A DNA stretch of 64,000 nt from Fagopyrum homotropicum (lineage: Eukaryota > Streptophyta > Magnoliopsida > Caryophyllales > Polygonaceae). Shown here piece by piece: positions 44,722 to 55,784 of this stretch. The stretch spans positions 8,400,001 to 8,464,000 of the forward strand of contig BSWB01000008.1 of NCBI GenBank assembly GCA_033239125.1. The letters are read 5' to 3'. A program made the position numbers and the translations under genes. A model generated the notes under the pieces. That model ran no database searches. It had not been told where the DNA came from and saw only the letters and a program-made list of their open reading frames with translations. Positions within the stretch are counted from its first letter, which is position 1; each line of letters opens with the position of its first letter.

Positions 44722-47457
44722 ATGCGAAGATCTCGTGGAAAGGATTTAGCTCCATTCGATCCCGAACCGGAGAAAACCCTTAGATCTAGATCCAAGAGCA
44801 TTAAAAAGGGAAAAGGGATGGCCGGAAGAGACCTCCAAGCTGAATTGGACGAGGCCTTAGAGCAAATTAGGCTAAGAGATGAGCTCTTGGAGGAAGAAAG
44901 GAGACTTGCCAATGAGAGGCAAGAAGCAACTAGGAGGGAGATTAATGAGATTAGGCAAGCCCTTGTGCAAGGGGAGCTTAATCGCCAACAACCTCCACCT
45001 CCTCCACCACAACCGCAGCCGGCGGCGAATGTTAGGGTTGTTCCCATTGCAATTGAAGAGCCACAAATACTAGGGAGACGTATGGATCCGGCACAAAGAG
45101 CACACCATCCGGGTGTGAACTTAGGAGATCCCGCAACCCACAACTACGAGCTCCGCCCTCAAGTTCTACAAATGATCCGGCATAATCAATTTGGAGGGAT
45201 GGAAGGAGAGTCTCCTCATCAACACTTGATGAACTATGAGATCTTGATGGAGACTCTAAGACCGCCAAGATTGGAGAGCAACAACCATAAGCTTAGGGCT
45301 TTTTCCTTCTCTCTTAAGGACAAAGCCTTGGCTTGGTATCAATCTATTCCGCAAGGGCGAGTGAGTACTTGGGAGGAGATGACAACCGAGTTTTTGACTA
45401 AGTTCTTCCCACCTTCCAAGACTACCGAGTTAAGAGGGAAGATCAATGCCTTCGTGATGAAGGATAGAGAGAGTTTATTCAAGTCTTGGGAGAGGTTCAA
45501 GGATCTTCTCCTAGATTGTCCACACCATGGTATACCAAAAATTGAGCTATTGGAGATCTACTTCAAAGGACTTGATGAAGATAGCCAATTCAAGCTCCAA
45601 TCTCTTTCCGGTAGGACTTTCATGGAGAAGCATGTAGATGAAGCTTGAGAGTTTGTGGAGAAACAAGCTCTAGTGATTGAGAAATACTCCCATAGGAAGA
45701 GTGAAGGGAGAAAGGCGGGAGCATATGAGGTGAGTGAAGTCACCATGAGCAACTTCAAGCTTGATGCCATCAATAATGAATTGAAGTCCTTGAGGGAGTT
45801 GTGTGCTACAACTTTGAAGAACCAAGCAACCCCTCAAGTGCAAGTGCAAGCTAACTTGTCTTCCAAGGAGGAAGATGTGAACTACATGGGAAGGGGCAAC
45901 TACAACAACTATCAAGGCCCAAGGAACTTCAACAACAACCGGCAATTTAACAATTACCGGCCTAACCACAACCATCCCGGGTTTTCCTACTCTAACCCGG
46001 ATGGAGCCTTGAACCCTCCCGCTTCCACAAGCACAACTCCACCACCAAAAGCTTCACAAGAACCTCCACCCGGATTTACTCAACCTCCTACGGATAGAAC
46101 CGAAATAATGTTTGAGCAATTGCTTGGAAGGTTGAGTGGTCTTGAGAGCACCGTGACTTCCATTTCTAAGGCTCAAAAGGTTTTGGAAGCACAAGTGTTC
46201 CAAAAGGCGGGTGAAGCTCATAGAGATCCGGGAAAACTTCCCGGAAGGACCGAAGACAACCCAAGAGGCCAAGTGTTGGCTATTACTACGAGGAGTGGGT
46301 TGAGTATGAAAGATCCTTTGCCCAAGGAAAATGCTAAGGGAAAGCAAGTGGTGACAGAAGAAGAGATGTTGTAAGGAGATGGAGGCAAGAGCAAGGATGT
46401 TGAGCCAACCTATGTGGCACCGCCTCCATACAAACCACCACTACCGTTCCCACAATCACGAGCAAGAGCTCTCTTGGACAATCACTTTGGTAAATTCCTT
46501 GAACTTATGTCTAAATTGCATATTAACATTCCGTTCATGGATGCTATCTTAGGAATGCCGGCATATGGCAAATTCTTAAAGGAGATACTCTCCAACAAAA
46601 GGAAGTTGGAGGAGTATGGGGAGATAAGAATGACAAAGAGGTCCTCGGAATTGATCCAAACAATGAAGGAAGAGATACCTCCCAAGCTAAGAGATCCGGG
46701 TTCTTTTTGCGTCCCGATTGGAGTAGGAGAGGTGAAGTATGAAGCCCTTTGTGATCTTGGGGCAAGTGTGAGCATCATACCGCTTGCACTTTGCAAAAAG
46801 GTTGGGCTAGGAGAGCCTAAACCGGTCAAGATGACCCTTTACATGGCGGATCGCTCTATTACTCACCCGGTTGGGATCTTAGAAGACATTCCGGTGCAAC
46901 TAGGGAAGTTCTATGTGCCCATAGACTTCGTTGTTTTGGACATCCCGGCGGACTATCCCGTTTCCATCATCTTAGGAAGACCTTTCCTAGCCACTTCCGG
47001 ATGCCTAGTGGATTGAAAGAATGGAGTTCTCTCTTTCAACATTGAAGAGGAGAACATCAAGTTCAAGTTGTCCACAATGATGAAAGGGCCAACCCTTGAT
47101 GAAGATGTGTTCAACATTGTCGAGCAAGAGGAGTCTAGAGAAGTTGTGAGCTCGATCTTGATCAAGGACCCCTTAGAGAAGGTTCTTACCTTAAGTTTGA
47201 TGGAGGAAGGTGTTGAGGAGGCTTGCAATGAAGAGATCAAGGCCTTGGAAGCACTAGAAAAGGGGACTAGAGTTAAAACTGAAGTTCACGAAGGCATGCT
47301 GAACAACTGTAAGTTTCACGGGCGTGGAATGTGTTCCACGGCCGTAGAACTCTCTGGAAAGCTCCAACGTGCAAGCTTGGTGACTTCCACGGCCGTGGAT
47401 GTGGAGCCAACCGTGGACTTGGCCGTGATTCTCCCTGGTTCGATGGATTTAGATTAG
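44722..47457 (+). pseudogene. Element C gag-protease frame, disabled by in-frame stops
   Basis: ATG 44722 opens MRRSRGKDLAPFDPEPEKT. A coiled-coil Glu/Arg-rich segment follows (residues ~35-90), then a gag capsid-like domain with SFSLKDKALAWYQSIPQG, FLTKFFPPSKT and WERFKDLLLDCPHHGIP. A linker with Asn-rich repeats leads to an aspartic protease with CDLGASVSIIPLALCKK, YMADRSITHPVGILED and SIILGRPFLATSG. Three in-frame stops interrupt one continuous frame: TGA at 45646, TAA at 46372 and TGA at 47014; the two TGAs sit where B has Cys codons. The Athila protease signature is DLGASVS where canonical proteases have DTGA. The frame runs into dyad words at ~47310 and meets the truncated LTR at 47423. 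RT onward is missing. Confidence 0.85.
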
Positions 47458-48258
47458 ATTGTTATAATGTTGAAATCCTAGTGTTTGTTGAGTTAAATCT
47501 ACCCTAGGGTGACCTAGTGTCAGCAACTAAGTGTTAGAAGAGACCTACCCGGTGATTCTTACTCTTAGATTTCAAAGATGACAAACCCTAGGTAGTGGTG
47601 AGCCTCATAAGCCGCCATTGGACTAAGTGTGCTAGGATAGTTGTTTAGGACTGACCGTTCCGAGACTTACCCGGTAAGGATAGGTTAGATCCCTAGGTGA
47701 CAATCTGGTTTGTGTAGAATTCCGTCCCTTAGGTTCTTAGAGACTTACCCGGTGATAAGACCTTAGGAACGGACTAGTGGACCATGAGACTTACCCGGTG
47801 ATTGATCCCAATCTAGAAATACTCACTCCCAACATATCATAGTTAATCCAAGGAAAGATTAGATAGCTTGAGTCCTATGCCATAACCGGAATTTCCAACC
47901 CCTAGAATCCGCTTTCTCTCTTGATTCATATCCCGTGTTTAGCTTGTTTGTTTGTGTTGATTTGTTAGCTTAGTTGATTGTTTACTTTGCATCGTTTGTG
48001 ATCCTTGATTGATCACCTAAAAACCAACCAAAAACATTGAGGTTTTCATTTCTTTATTTCTTTCTCTTTTCTATAACCTAGATCTTCACTAAACTAAATC
48101 ATAAATCGAATCAATCTCACCTTAGTCTTTGTGTTCGACCTCGGAATACTATCCATACTACGAACGTCCCGTACACTGCGGGTGTGCTAGGAGTTAGGAG
48201 AAATATAACGAGTTTATAAATTTTAAAACCCATTGTGTATCACATCCTGAGCGTAACA
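47423..48258 (+). repeat. Element C partial 3' LTR (last 836 bp)
   Basis: From CCGTGATTCTCCCTGG at 47423 to the end it matches 43745-44580 of the 5' LTR with only scattered differences and equal length. The first ~975 bp of the LTR are missing. The junction lies at a shared CCGTG within dyad-word arrays of both parents. Confidence 0.9.
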
Positions 48259-48262
48259 AATA

Positions 48263-48284
48263 CCTTGGGTTGCCTCCCAAGAAG
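48263..48284 (-). other. Conserved hairpin after pol (element A)
   Basis: CTTGGG-TTGCCT-CCCAAG can form a 6-bp stem; on the element's strand it reads CTTGGGAGGCAACCCAAG. The same phrase follows pol in element B (57898-57915) and, from memory, in many plant Athila/Tat elements. Element C inserted directly beside it. Confidence 0.6.
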
Positions 48285-48323
48285 CGCTTGATTTAAGGTC
48301 GCTAGCTGGACCGTACGGCGTCT

Positions 48324-49586
48324 CTATTTGTGATAGGAGGTGTCCTCACCCCATACTTCACCTTCACCATGGGGTGAAATAAGTAAGTCTATCAAATGCT
48401 CCAACAAGTGTAAGTGCTCATCGGGGAATGAATCGTCTATGGGTGGGTCGTTCTTCTCGCGTGAAGATGGTGGTATCCGGCTGAGGTGATCCGCAACAGA
48501 ATTTTCGGATCCCTTCTTATTGCGGATCTCTAGGTCAAACTCTTGGAGAAAGAGAATCCATCGAATAAGGTGTGGCTTGGCATCTTTCTTAGCAAGAAAG
48601 TAACGGATGGCTGCATGGTCGGTGTAGACAATGACTTTCGCTCCTACTAAGTAAGAACGATATTTCTCGAAAGCATATACAACCGCCAATAACTCCTTCT
48701 CGGTGGTAGCGTAGTTGCGCTGGGCTTCATCTAGCGTCTTGCTGGCATCACTGGCATCACACATGATCTCAAAGGGCAAGGTCCAATCCGGAGGTTGGAT
48801 AATGGGAGCGGAGATCAACGCTTCCTTAATCCTATAAAAAGCATCAAGACACTCCTCCATGATTTCCTCTATATACTCGGAAAAGATAGCCATCATGCAT
48901 CGCTGGAAGGTAGCGGGTGCATTGCATAATCCAAATGGCATCCTCCTATAAGAAAATGTCCCCCATGAACAAGTGAAAGTGGTCTTCTCCTGATCATCTG
49001 GATGGATAGGAATCTGGAAGAAACCACTATAACCGTCTAAATAGCAGAAGTGTGAATGCTCGGCCAACTGTTCGAGCATTTGATCAATGAAGGAAAGTGG
49101 AAAATGGTCCTTCTGAGTGGCCGTGTTCAGCTTCCTATAATCAATGCAAACCCTCCAGCCCGTGACGGTCCTGGTTGGGATTAACTCGTTGTTCTTATTC
49201 GTCACAACGGTCATCCCTCCTTTCTTCGAAACTACATGTACTGGGCTAACCCATTTGCTGTCCGAGATAGGATATATGATACCTGCATCCAACAACTTAA
49301 GAATTTCTTTCTTCACAACCTCTTTCATGATCGGATTTAACCGTCTTTGAGGTTCCCGTGAAGTCTTATGATCGTCCTCTATTAGAATTCTATGCATGCA
49401 GAAAGAAGGCTTAATGCCAATAAGATCATCTATAGTATAACCCAAAGCCTTTTGATGTTTTCTCAGGACATGCATTAGTTTAGACAGTTCAGATTCAGAG
49501 AGGGAAGCACTAACAATAACGGGATAAGTAGAATCCGGTCCAAGAAAGACATACCTCAAGTGATTTGGGAGTTGTTTAAGCTCCAC
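48324..49586 (-). pseudogene. Element A pol: RT (catalytic block deleted) and RNase H
   Basis: The 420-codon frame reads, N to C: VELKQLPNHLRYVFLGP-like linker, ISDSKWVSPVHVVSKKGG, GWRVCIDYRKLN, FCYLDGYSGFFQIPI (RT motif A with Asp), MPFGLCNAPATFQRCM (motif B), then IMEE joined directly to CLDAFYRIKEAL of the connection/RNase H region. The FxDD motif C and ~120 residues around it are missing (junction ~48853-48858). RNase H follows with CDASD, KELLAVVYAFEKYR and VYTDHAAIRYFL, but it has a further ~60-bp deletion after CDASD compared with B. There is no integrase; the frame ends in HLLEHLIDLLI and stops. It cannot be enzymatically active. Confidence 0.88.
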
Positions 49587-52398
49587 AACTGGGGGTGCTT
49601 TCTGAGGGGGATCCTTGCTTCCTTCTTCCAGTGGAGTAGATCCAGAAACTGGACTTTCGGAAGTCTCAGTTGAAATCGTCTCGCCTTCGACCTCGGTCGA
49701 GGCGTAGAGGCGTTGACCGAGATGTTCTTCAGTCGCCTCGCTCGGTCCAGAGAGGCGCTGCGACTGGAACCGAAACTGGAGATCTTCGTCTCCTGGATTA
49801 GTTTCTCAGTTTTAGCTCCTGGATCTTCTTCCAGTGCCTTTAAGCTCCGTATATCTGCATCACAAGAAGCATCTATACCTTCCTCCATTAAACTAAAACT
49901 AATAACTTTCTCAAGTGGATCTTTAGTAAGGATAAAGCTCACCAATTCTCTTGATTCTTCTTCATCATAGATGTTGAAGATATCATCTCCTAGCCGCTCT
50001 CCCTTCATGGCCGCAAGTAATGCGAACTCTACTTCATCTCCGCCAATGTTGAATTTCAACTTAGCGTTCTTACAATCCACATTGCAACCCGAAGTTGCTA
50101 GAAATGGCCTCCCGAGAATGATAGGAACAGGATAATCTGCGGGAATGTCAAGTACTACAAAGTCTATAGGTAAATAGAAGTTACCTAACTTAACCGGAAC
50201 GTCTTCCAAAATGCCCACGGGATGGGTAATGGAGCGATCCGCCATGTATAATCGAATCTTCACCGGCTTGGGCTCTCCATGTCCGATCTTAACGCATAGC
50301 TCCAGCGGGATGATGCTCACGCTGGCTCCTAGATCATATAAGACTTCACAAGTGACATCCCCAACTTGAATGGGAATGCAAAATGAGCCGGGATCTCTCA
50401 ACTTGGGTGGCATCTTCTCCTTCATGATTTGCATAAGCTCCGAGGATTTAGATGTCATCCTTACTTCACCAAAGTCTTCCAGCTTCCTCTTCCTTGATAG
50501 AATCTCTTTCAAGAACTTCCCATAGGCGGGCATCCCTAGAATAGCATCAAGAAAAGGAATGTTAATGTGTAGTTTATTCATCAAGTCAAGGAACTTACCA
50601 AAGTGCTTGTCAAGATGTGCTCTGGCCCTTGACTGGGGGAATGGAAGTGGTGGTTTATAAGCAGGAGGTGGAACATAAACTTCAGTTTTCTCCTCCGCTT
50701 TCTATGACTCCACCTCGGTTGGCATCTCAGCCGAAGTGTTCTTCGACTGCACCTGGACCGAGGTGGTCTTCGTCTGTACTGGCACCGACCGAGGCACTGG
50801 ATCTGCAGTCTTCAGTCCACTCCTGGTCGTTATGGCCATAATCTGGCCCTTAGGGTTGCTTTCCGTTCTTGCTGGAAGCTTCCCTGAATCTCTTGGCGTT
50901 TCATTCGCCCTACTAGCAAGTTGTTGTTCAAAGGCTTTTTCTGCCTTTGAAAATGAAGTCATGGATGTCTCCATAGCACTAAGCTTGATCAAGATAGCCT
51001 CCAGCACCGCATCCTTCTTCTCCGGCTAGGATGAGCTTGATCCAGGATCCTAGATCTTTAATGGAGTAGAAAGAGAAGAAGAGGAAGAGAGGAAAGGATT
51101 AGAGGAATCATTCGAATTAGAATTAGAGTAAGGGTTACCCGAATTTTGGTTGTTTGCCCTCCAATTATTGCTATTGGATCCTCTATTGTTATTGTAGTTG
51201 TTGTTCCGGGAACCGTTGTTGTTACGGTATCCATTGTTGTTCATTGATCCTTGATCTTCCTTCTTAGTTTGAGCAACCAAGAGTTCCTTCAATTGTTTCA
51301 CGTCATTCTTCAAAGACGTGAGTTGATTATTTGAGGAATTCTCTTGAAAGTTGACTCTTTTAACTCCACCTTCAGCTCCTTGGTGGGAATATTTCTCCAT
51401 ATGCAAAGCTTGCTTCTCTATAAAGTCTCAAGCTTCGTCAATCGCCATGTCCATAAATGTACCGGCGGATAGTAGTTGGAGGTTGAACTGGAAGCTTCCG
51501 TCCAGTCCCTTGAAGTATATCTCCAACAACTCTATCTTTGGAATCCCATGATGTGGGCAATCCAAAAGAATGTCTTTAAACGTCTCTCATGACTTGGACA
51601 AGCTCTCCTTGTCCTTCATAATGAATGCATTAATCTTCCCTCTCATTTCAGCAGTTTTAGAGGGGGGAAAGAATTTAGTCAAGAATTCCGTAGTCATCTC
51701 CTCCCAAGTATTGATTTTTCCTGGAGGAAGAGATTGATACCAAGTAAGAGCTCTATCTTTTAAAAAAAAGTAAAAAGGTCTTAGCTTGTAATTGTTGTTT
51801 TCTATTCTTGAGGGTCTCAAGGTCTCCATCAAGATCTCATAGTTTTGTAGATGTTGATGTGGAGATTCCTTCTCTATCCCTCCAAACTGGCATTGGCGAA
51901 TCATGGAAAGAACTTGCGGTCGAAGTTCGTAGTCATGGTCCGCCGGATCTCCTAGGTTAACTCAGGACGCCTCAGTTGCTGATTGGGGTCCATCCTTTGC
52001 CCTAGGGTTTGCGGGATTCCTGCAAAAAGAGTGCCTCGGACTGGTATCCGAGGTGGAAGTACATCGGCCGGGGCAACAGGTGTTGGGACCTGCCTCGGTC
52101 GAGGGTCTGGAACTGGATCTTGCCTCGGTCGAGGATCTGGGTTCGGTCGAGGTAGATACTGGTCTCGTAGAGCTGCCATATCTGCTTCGATCGCTTCAGT
52201 TTTGGTGCGAGTTTCTTCCTTTTCTAGCCTCAGTTCTTCCCTGCTGAGGCGTAGCTGTTCTAACGCCTCCTTCAATTCGGCCTCAAGATCGCTATCGTCT
52301 TGGTTGGCCATCTTCGCTTCTCTTAAGCGTCGTTTATATGTCTTTTCTGGTTCGGGATCGTAAGGAACAATTTCCTTCCCAGTGCGGTTTCTTCGCAT
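49556..52398 (-). pseudogene. Element A gag-protease region, multiply disabled
   Basis: ATG at 52398 (MRRNRTGKEIVPYDPEPEKT) starts the same architecture as B: coiled-coil-like Glu/Arg segment, PRPRQ-rich linker encoded by dyad words, gag capsid-like domain (LTWYQSLPPG, FLTKFFPPSKTAEMRG), Asn-rich linker, and protease (YDLGASVSIIPLELC, PIILGRPFLATSG) at 50584-49556. Breaks seen: a 1-nt deletion near 51961, TGA replacing Trp at 51587, TGA at ~51430, and TAG codons near 51050, 51028 and 50702. The frame ends one register away from pol, at the same place as in B. Confidence 0.85.
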
Positions 52399-52501
52399 AA
52401 ACCTAAGAAAAGAACCTCCGAAGTCACTCAAGTAGAGTGGTTAGTAGACACGGGGGCAAGTGCCCGAAAAGCAAACCGCAACCGGCTCGGTCTAGACCAA
52501 G

Positions 52502-52519
52502 TCCCCGGCAACGGCGCCA
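52502..52519 (-). other. Primer binding site of element A
   Basis: On the minus strand TGGCGCCGTTGCCGGGGA begins six bases after the end of the LTR at 52526. It is identical to that of C. Confidence 0.85.
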
Positions 52520-52525
52520 AAAACT

Positions 52526-54269
52526 TGTTCGCTCCAAACGGTGTGTGCAAGCTTTAAATTTATAACCCTAGATGTAAGCTTAAAACAAGGATGCGAACCC
52601 GCAGTGTACAGGTCAATCGTAGTAAAAAAGCAAGGAATTTCAGGGGTCAATCACAGGGACTTAGTGAAACAAAGTCGGAATAGGTAAGCTTTGTAAATAC
52701 TAACCACAAAAGCGATTAAAACAATCAAGGATGATAAAGAGTCAAATAAGGAAATATGCAATTCTAGGGATTAAAGCATCTAGTTGTGGTTCCAACTCAA
52801 AATCTAAAGATAAGCGGACAAAGCTGAGATTTTGCAAAAGGAAGGTGTTACTAAAGTGGAATAGATCACCGAGTAAGTTTCACTACTCACTAATCCCAAG
52901 CCAAAGAACCTATTACCGGGTAAGTCTCAAGGTACTAAGGAAAGGAACTATAATCTCAAACCAACAAACCAACTAAGGAAATAGAATCAACCTTTACCGG
53001 GTAAGTCTTAGGCTAACTCACAAAGATGGAATGGAAGCACACTCAAACCCCAATAAAGGATAAACCTTTATTACCTACTCTTATGATCATAGATAAACAA
53101 ACAAAGGAATTACCGGGTAAGTCTCATCCTAGGCTTGCATTGAACCAGGAAAGGTGTAATAAGAATAGGATTTGGCAAACTCTAACACTTAACTCTCAGT
53201 TTCGGATCAGATAAGTCACCTCGGTCAGAAGAATTCCACCCCGGCCGAGATGTTCATCGACTGAGCGAGATGTTCTAGGGTTAAGGATAAAGACTCGAAC
53301 TTTCAGGGTCCTACTGTGATTAAGATTTTTCTATCATTGTTTTTCCCACAACCTTCAGCCAATCACCCTAGAATCACACAAGGAAATTAGCCACTCATCA
53401 TCATGAAAGTATAAATCAAATATATGGGAAGAAAAAGAACAATTGAACAAGAAAACCTTAAAAGAAAGGCTTCAATAACTGAATCAATAATCAAACAACA
53501 AGCGTTCCTTGGATTAAAATCCAACAAGACAAACGACAACGAAGGGAATCTAAGAGAATCTTACAAAATCCTTCACAAAATCTATAAAAGCTCTAAACTT
53601 TCTTCCTTCAACCTTCAAAAAGGTTCTTCAAATCTCCCAACTGGAGTATGGCTGTAGCGGTGTATTCGGATGTATGCAGGATGTCGGATTTGTGGGAAAT
53701 CCGACCCTTTTTATAGGAAAATTACTCTCCAAAGATAAGATATCTTAGAAAGATCTCTTCCCATAAAAATAGGTAAAATATATGGGCTAAATTATCTTCT
53801 TCCTTCCAAGAACCCAGCCCAAAAATATAAGATCCTCTTTCCAAAGATAAAAGATCTCAGCCAAGAAAAAAATATCCTTGCCGCGTCCAAGGTGTTCGCC
53901 TCGGTCGAGTCGGCTCCTCTGGATCACCTCGGTCGAGGTGACTCTATAGTCAACCGAGGTGAATCACAACTGAATGTGAAATCTCTCAAATCTGGGCCAA
54001 AGTGAATCTTTAATCCAATTCCATGATTCTTGGATTATTCTTTAAGCTCCTAAATGTAACTCCAATGACTCCTTAACTCCTTTTTCTCCATTTTAGTCCA
54101 AAATGTGCCATTTTACCTATGATTACAACAAAACTAGGTGTAGACCTCGATTCCCGCAAAGGTAGATGAAACGACAATATAATCACATAATATACATCCA
54201 AACATGCAGATTATTGAAGATAAAACGTCTAAACAAGTCCCAAAATATAGACAATAATTCATGCTATCA
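52526..54269 (-). repeat. Shared LTR: 3' LTR of element B and 5' LTR of element A (1,744 bp)
   Basis: On the minus strand it starts TGATAGCATGAATTATTGTC and ends GGAGCGAACA. It is collinear with the LTR at 62224-63966 and differs only at scattered sites. A polypurine tract and B's 3' tail lie on one side (54270 up), and A's primer binding site and gag on the other (52519 down). It carries dyad words at 53217, 53255, 53903, 53930 and 53950, and GGTAAGTCT phrases. The frames at 52731-53214 and 53424-53657 are LTR shadows. Confidence 0.93.
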
Positions 54270-54289
54270 AAATACCCCATACTTAGCCC
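54270..54289 (-). other. Polypurine tract of element B
   Basis: The minus strand reads GGGCTAAGTATGGGGTATTT immediately before the LTR start TGATAGC, matching the usual position and composition of a plus-strand primer. Confidence 0.7.
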
Positions 54290-55784
54290 TTGCTTGTCCC
54301 CAAGCAAGTTCCGAACATAGAATACAAGATAGAATGGATGATAAGTCATAAAAAATCAATGAAAACCTTTCAAAACATTTTAATGGTGTGCTACAATCAT
54401 AGATCACTCTAAGAGAATACTTCATGGGATTTAAAATCAAAATATGCTTAAAACATTTTATGAATATAAGAAAGTTGTTCATCTTTGCATAAAATCATAG
54501 AATGCATAATAAATCATAATCATCGAAATTAATCATGTATAATCCAGTTTAAACGACTAAGTCAATCAACAAGCTCGAGGTCTCAAGGTCTTTTCAAAAG
54601 AAGGTTAAAGAAACGTGTGAGGGTGGGATGTATATAAGGTAATGTGGTGCTAGAATCCGGGAAAAGGATCTTTACTTCACTTCATTTTGAACTTTGACAT
54701 CTTCCACCAATAAGCTTTGCTTATTTTTACTTTTTTACTTTACTTTTTGGGATGCATGGACAGAGGTGCACAACAACCGAAGCCTAGGAGATCAGCAATC
54801 ATCAATTTCTCGAGATGCCTCAAACCCTTGATGCACATACCATGACCCGTTAGGAATATCGCTCAATCCGACTTTGGCAAGACACAAACACCCGGCTATG
54901 TGAATGGTGCCGAGTTACTCATCATCATGATTGACTTCCCCAAACCTATATGTTTCTTTCTAACTTTCAGCCAACTTCTCAACTTTTACTTCACTTGCTT
55001 TCACCACTTTGCTTGCTTCCAAATTCCCGGATAGGTAAAGGGAGGCAAATATGTATATGAGGGGCTAAGCATGATCAAGAAGAAGAAGAGAAGAGAATGA
55101 TATGCCTTGGTCTTTCCAGGAAGAGAGTGAGAGAACTTATCTTGCGGTGTCAACCTTCAAATTCAACATAATTTGGATAAAAATAAAGTATTAAACATGC
55201 CAAAATTTCAAACAAAGCATTTAGCAACTTAAACATATCATAAAACCTTTCAAACATATAAAGATTTCAAAACCAGTTAGTAAACAAAATCATCACTAAG
55301 GTCATATCCAGATAAGAAGCACAAAATGTTTCAACAACTTTCAGTTAAACCACCTCGGTCGAGGTGTTCTAAGTCAACCAAGGTGAAGTACCTCGTTCGG
55401 CCAGAACTGTCCCGGTCGAGGTCATAAAATTTTTTTTTCTAAACCAGTTTTTGACGTTTTTCTCAATCAAATAACCTGTATGCATGCATGCAATCTCAGA
55501 TAAGCACATATAGCAAAATAAAGCATAAATATCCGATAATGTCGAGTCATACAACACATAAGTCATAAAATACATCAATAAATACCCCATACTTGGGACA
55601 CACTGTCCCAGTGGGTCAAAATAAGTCTAAAGAAATAAAATACTCACCGGACAAAGCTGAGCTGCATAATAAATAAGAAAGAAAATCTTGCAAGCTCTCA
55701 ATAATCATGATCCGGTGGTGGTGGTGGTGGTGGCACATACGGATACTGAGACGGGTCAAATGGATAACTCATGACCTGCTGAAA
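54290..55784 (-). mobile_element. Element B 3' non-coding tail
   Basis: About 1.5 kb between the env-position ORF and the polypurine tract. It has no credible gene. A CCACCTCGGTCGAGGTG dyad at ~55351 with a half-site ACCAAGGTG after 15 nt, and TCCCGGTCGAGGTC at 55410, repeat the family word. A second phrase like the polypurine tract (AAGTATGGGGTATTTATTG, minus strand ~55595) occurs inside. A (GGT) run at ~55714-55732 is a short microsatellite. The minus-strand frame at 55590-55369 is a by-product. Confidence 0.55.

Larger units (their letters stand above)
42770..48258 (+). mobile_element. Element C: Athila-type LTR element nested in element A
   Basis: C begins TGATAACACGATTTATGAC and ends GAGCGTAACA. 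The five bases on each side (42765-42769 and 48259-48263) are both AATAC, and element B has the uninterrupted AATAC at 57893-57897. It has a full 5' LTR, PBS, gag and protease, then a large deletion that removes RT, RNase H, integrase, any third ORF and the first ~975 bp of the 3' LTR. Its gag and protease are clearly related to those of A/B but the LTRs are not, so C is a different Athila family. Confidence 0.92.

Noticed and set aside
45646..45648. Selenocysteine or programmed readthrough at the gag TGA of element C
   Set aside because: Land plants lack selenocysteine insertion, and two other stops follow in the same frame. The shared position with A is reported only as a curiosity.
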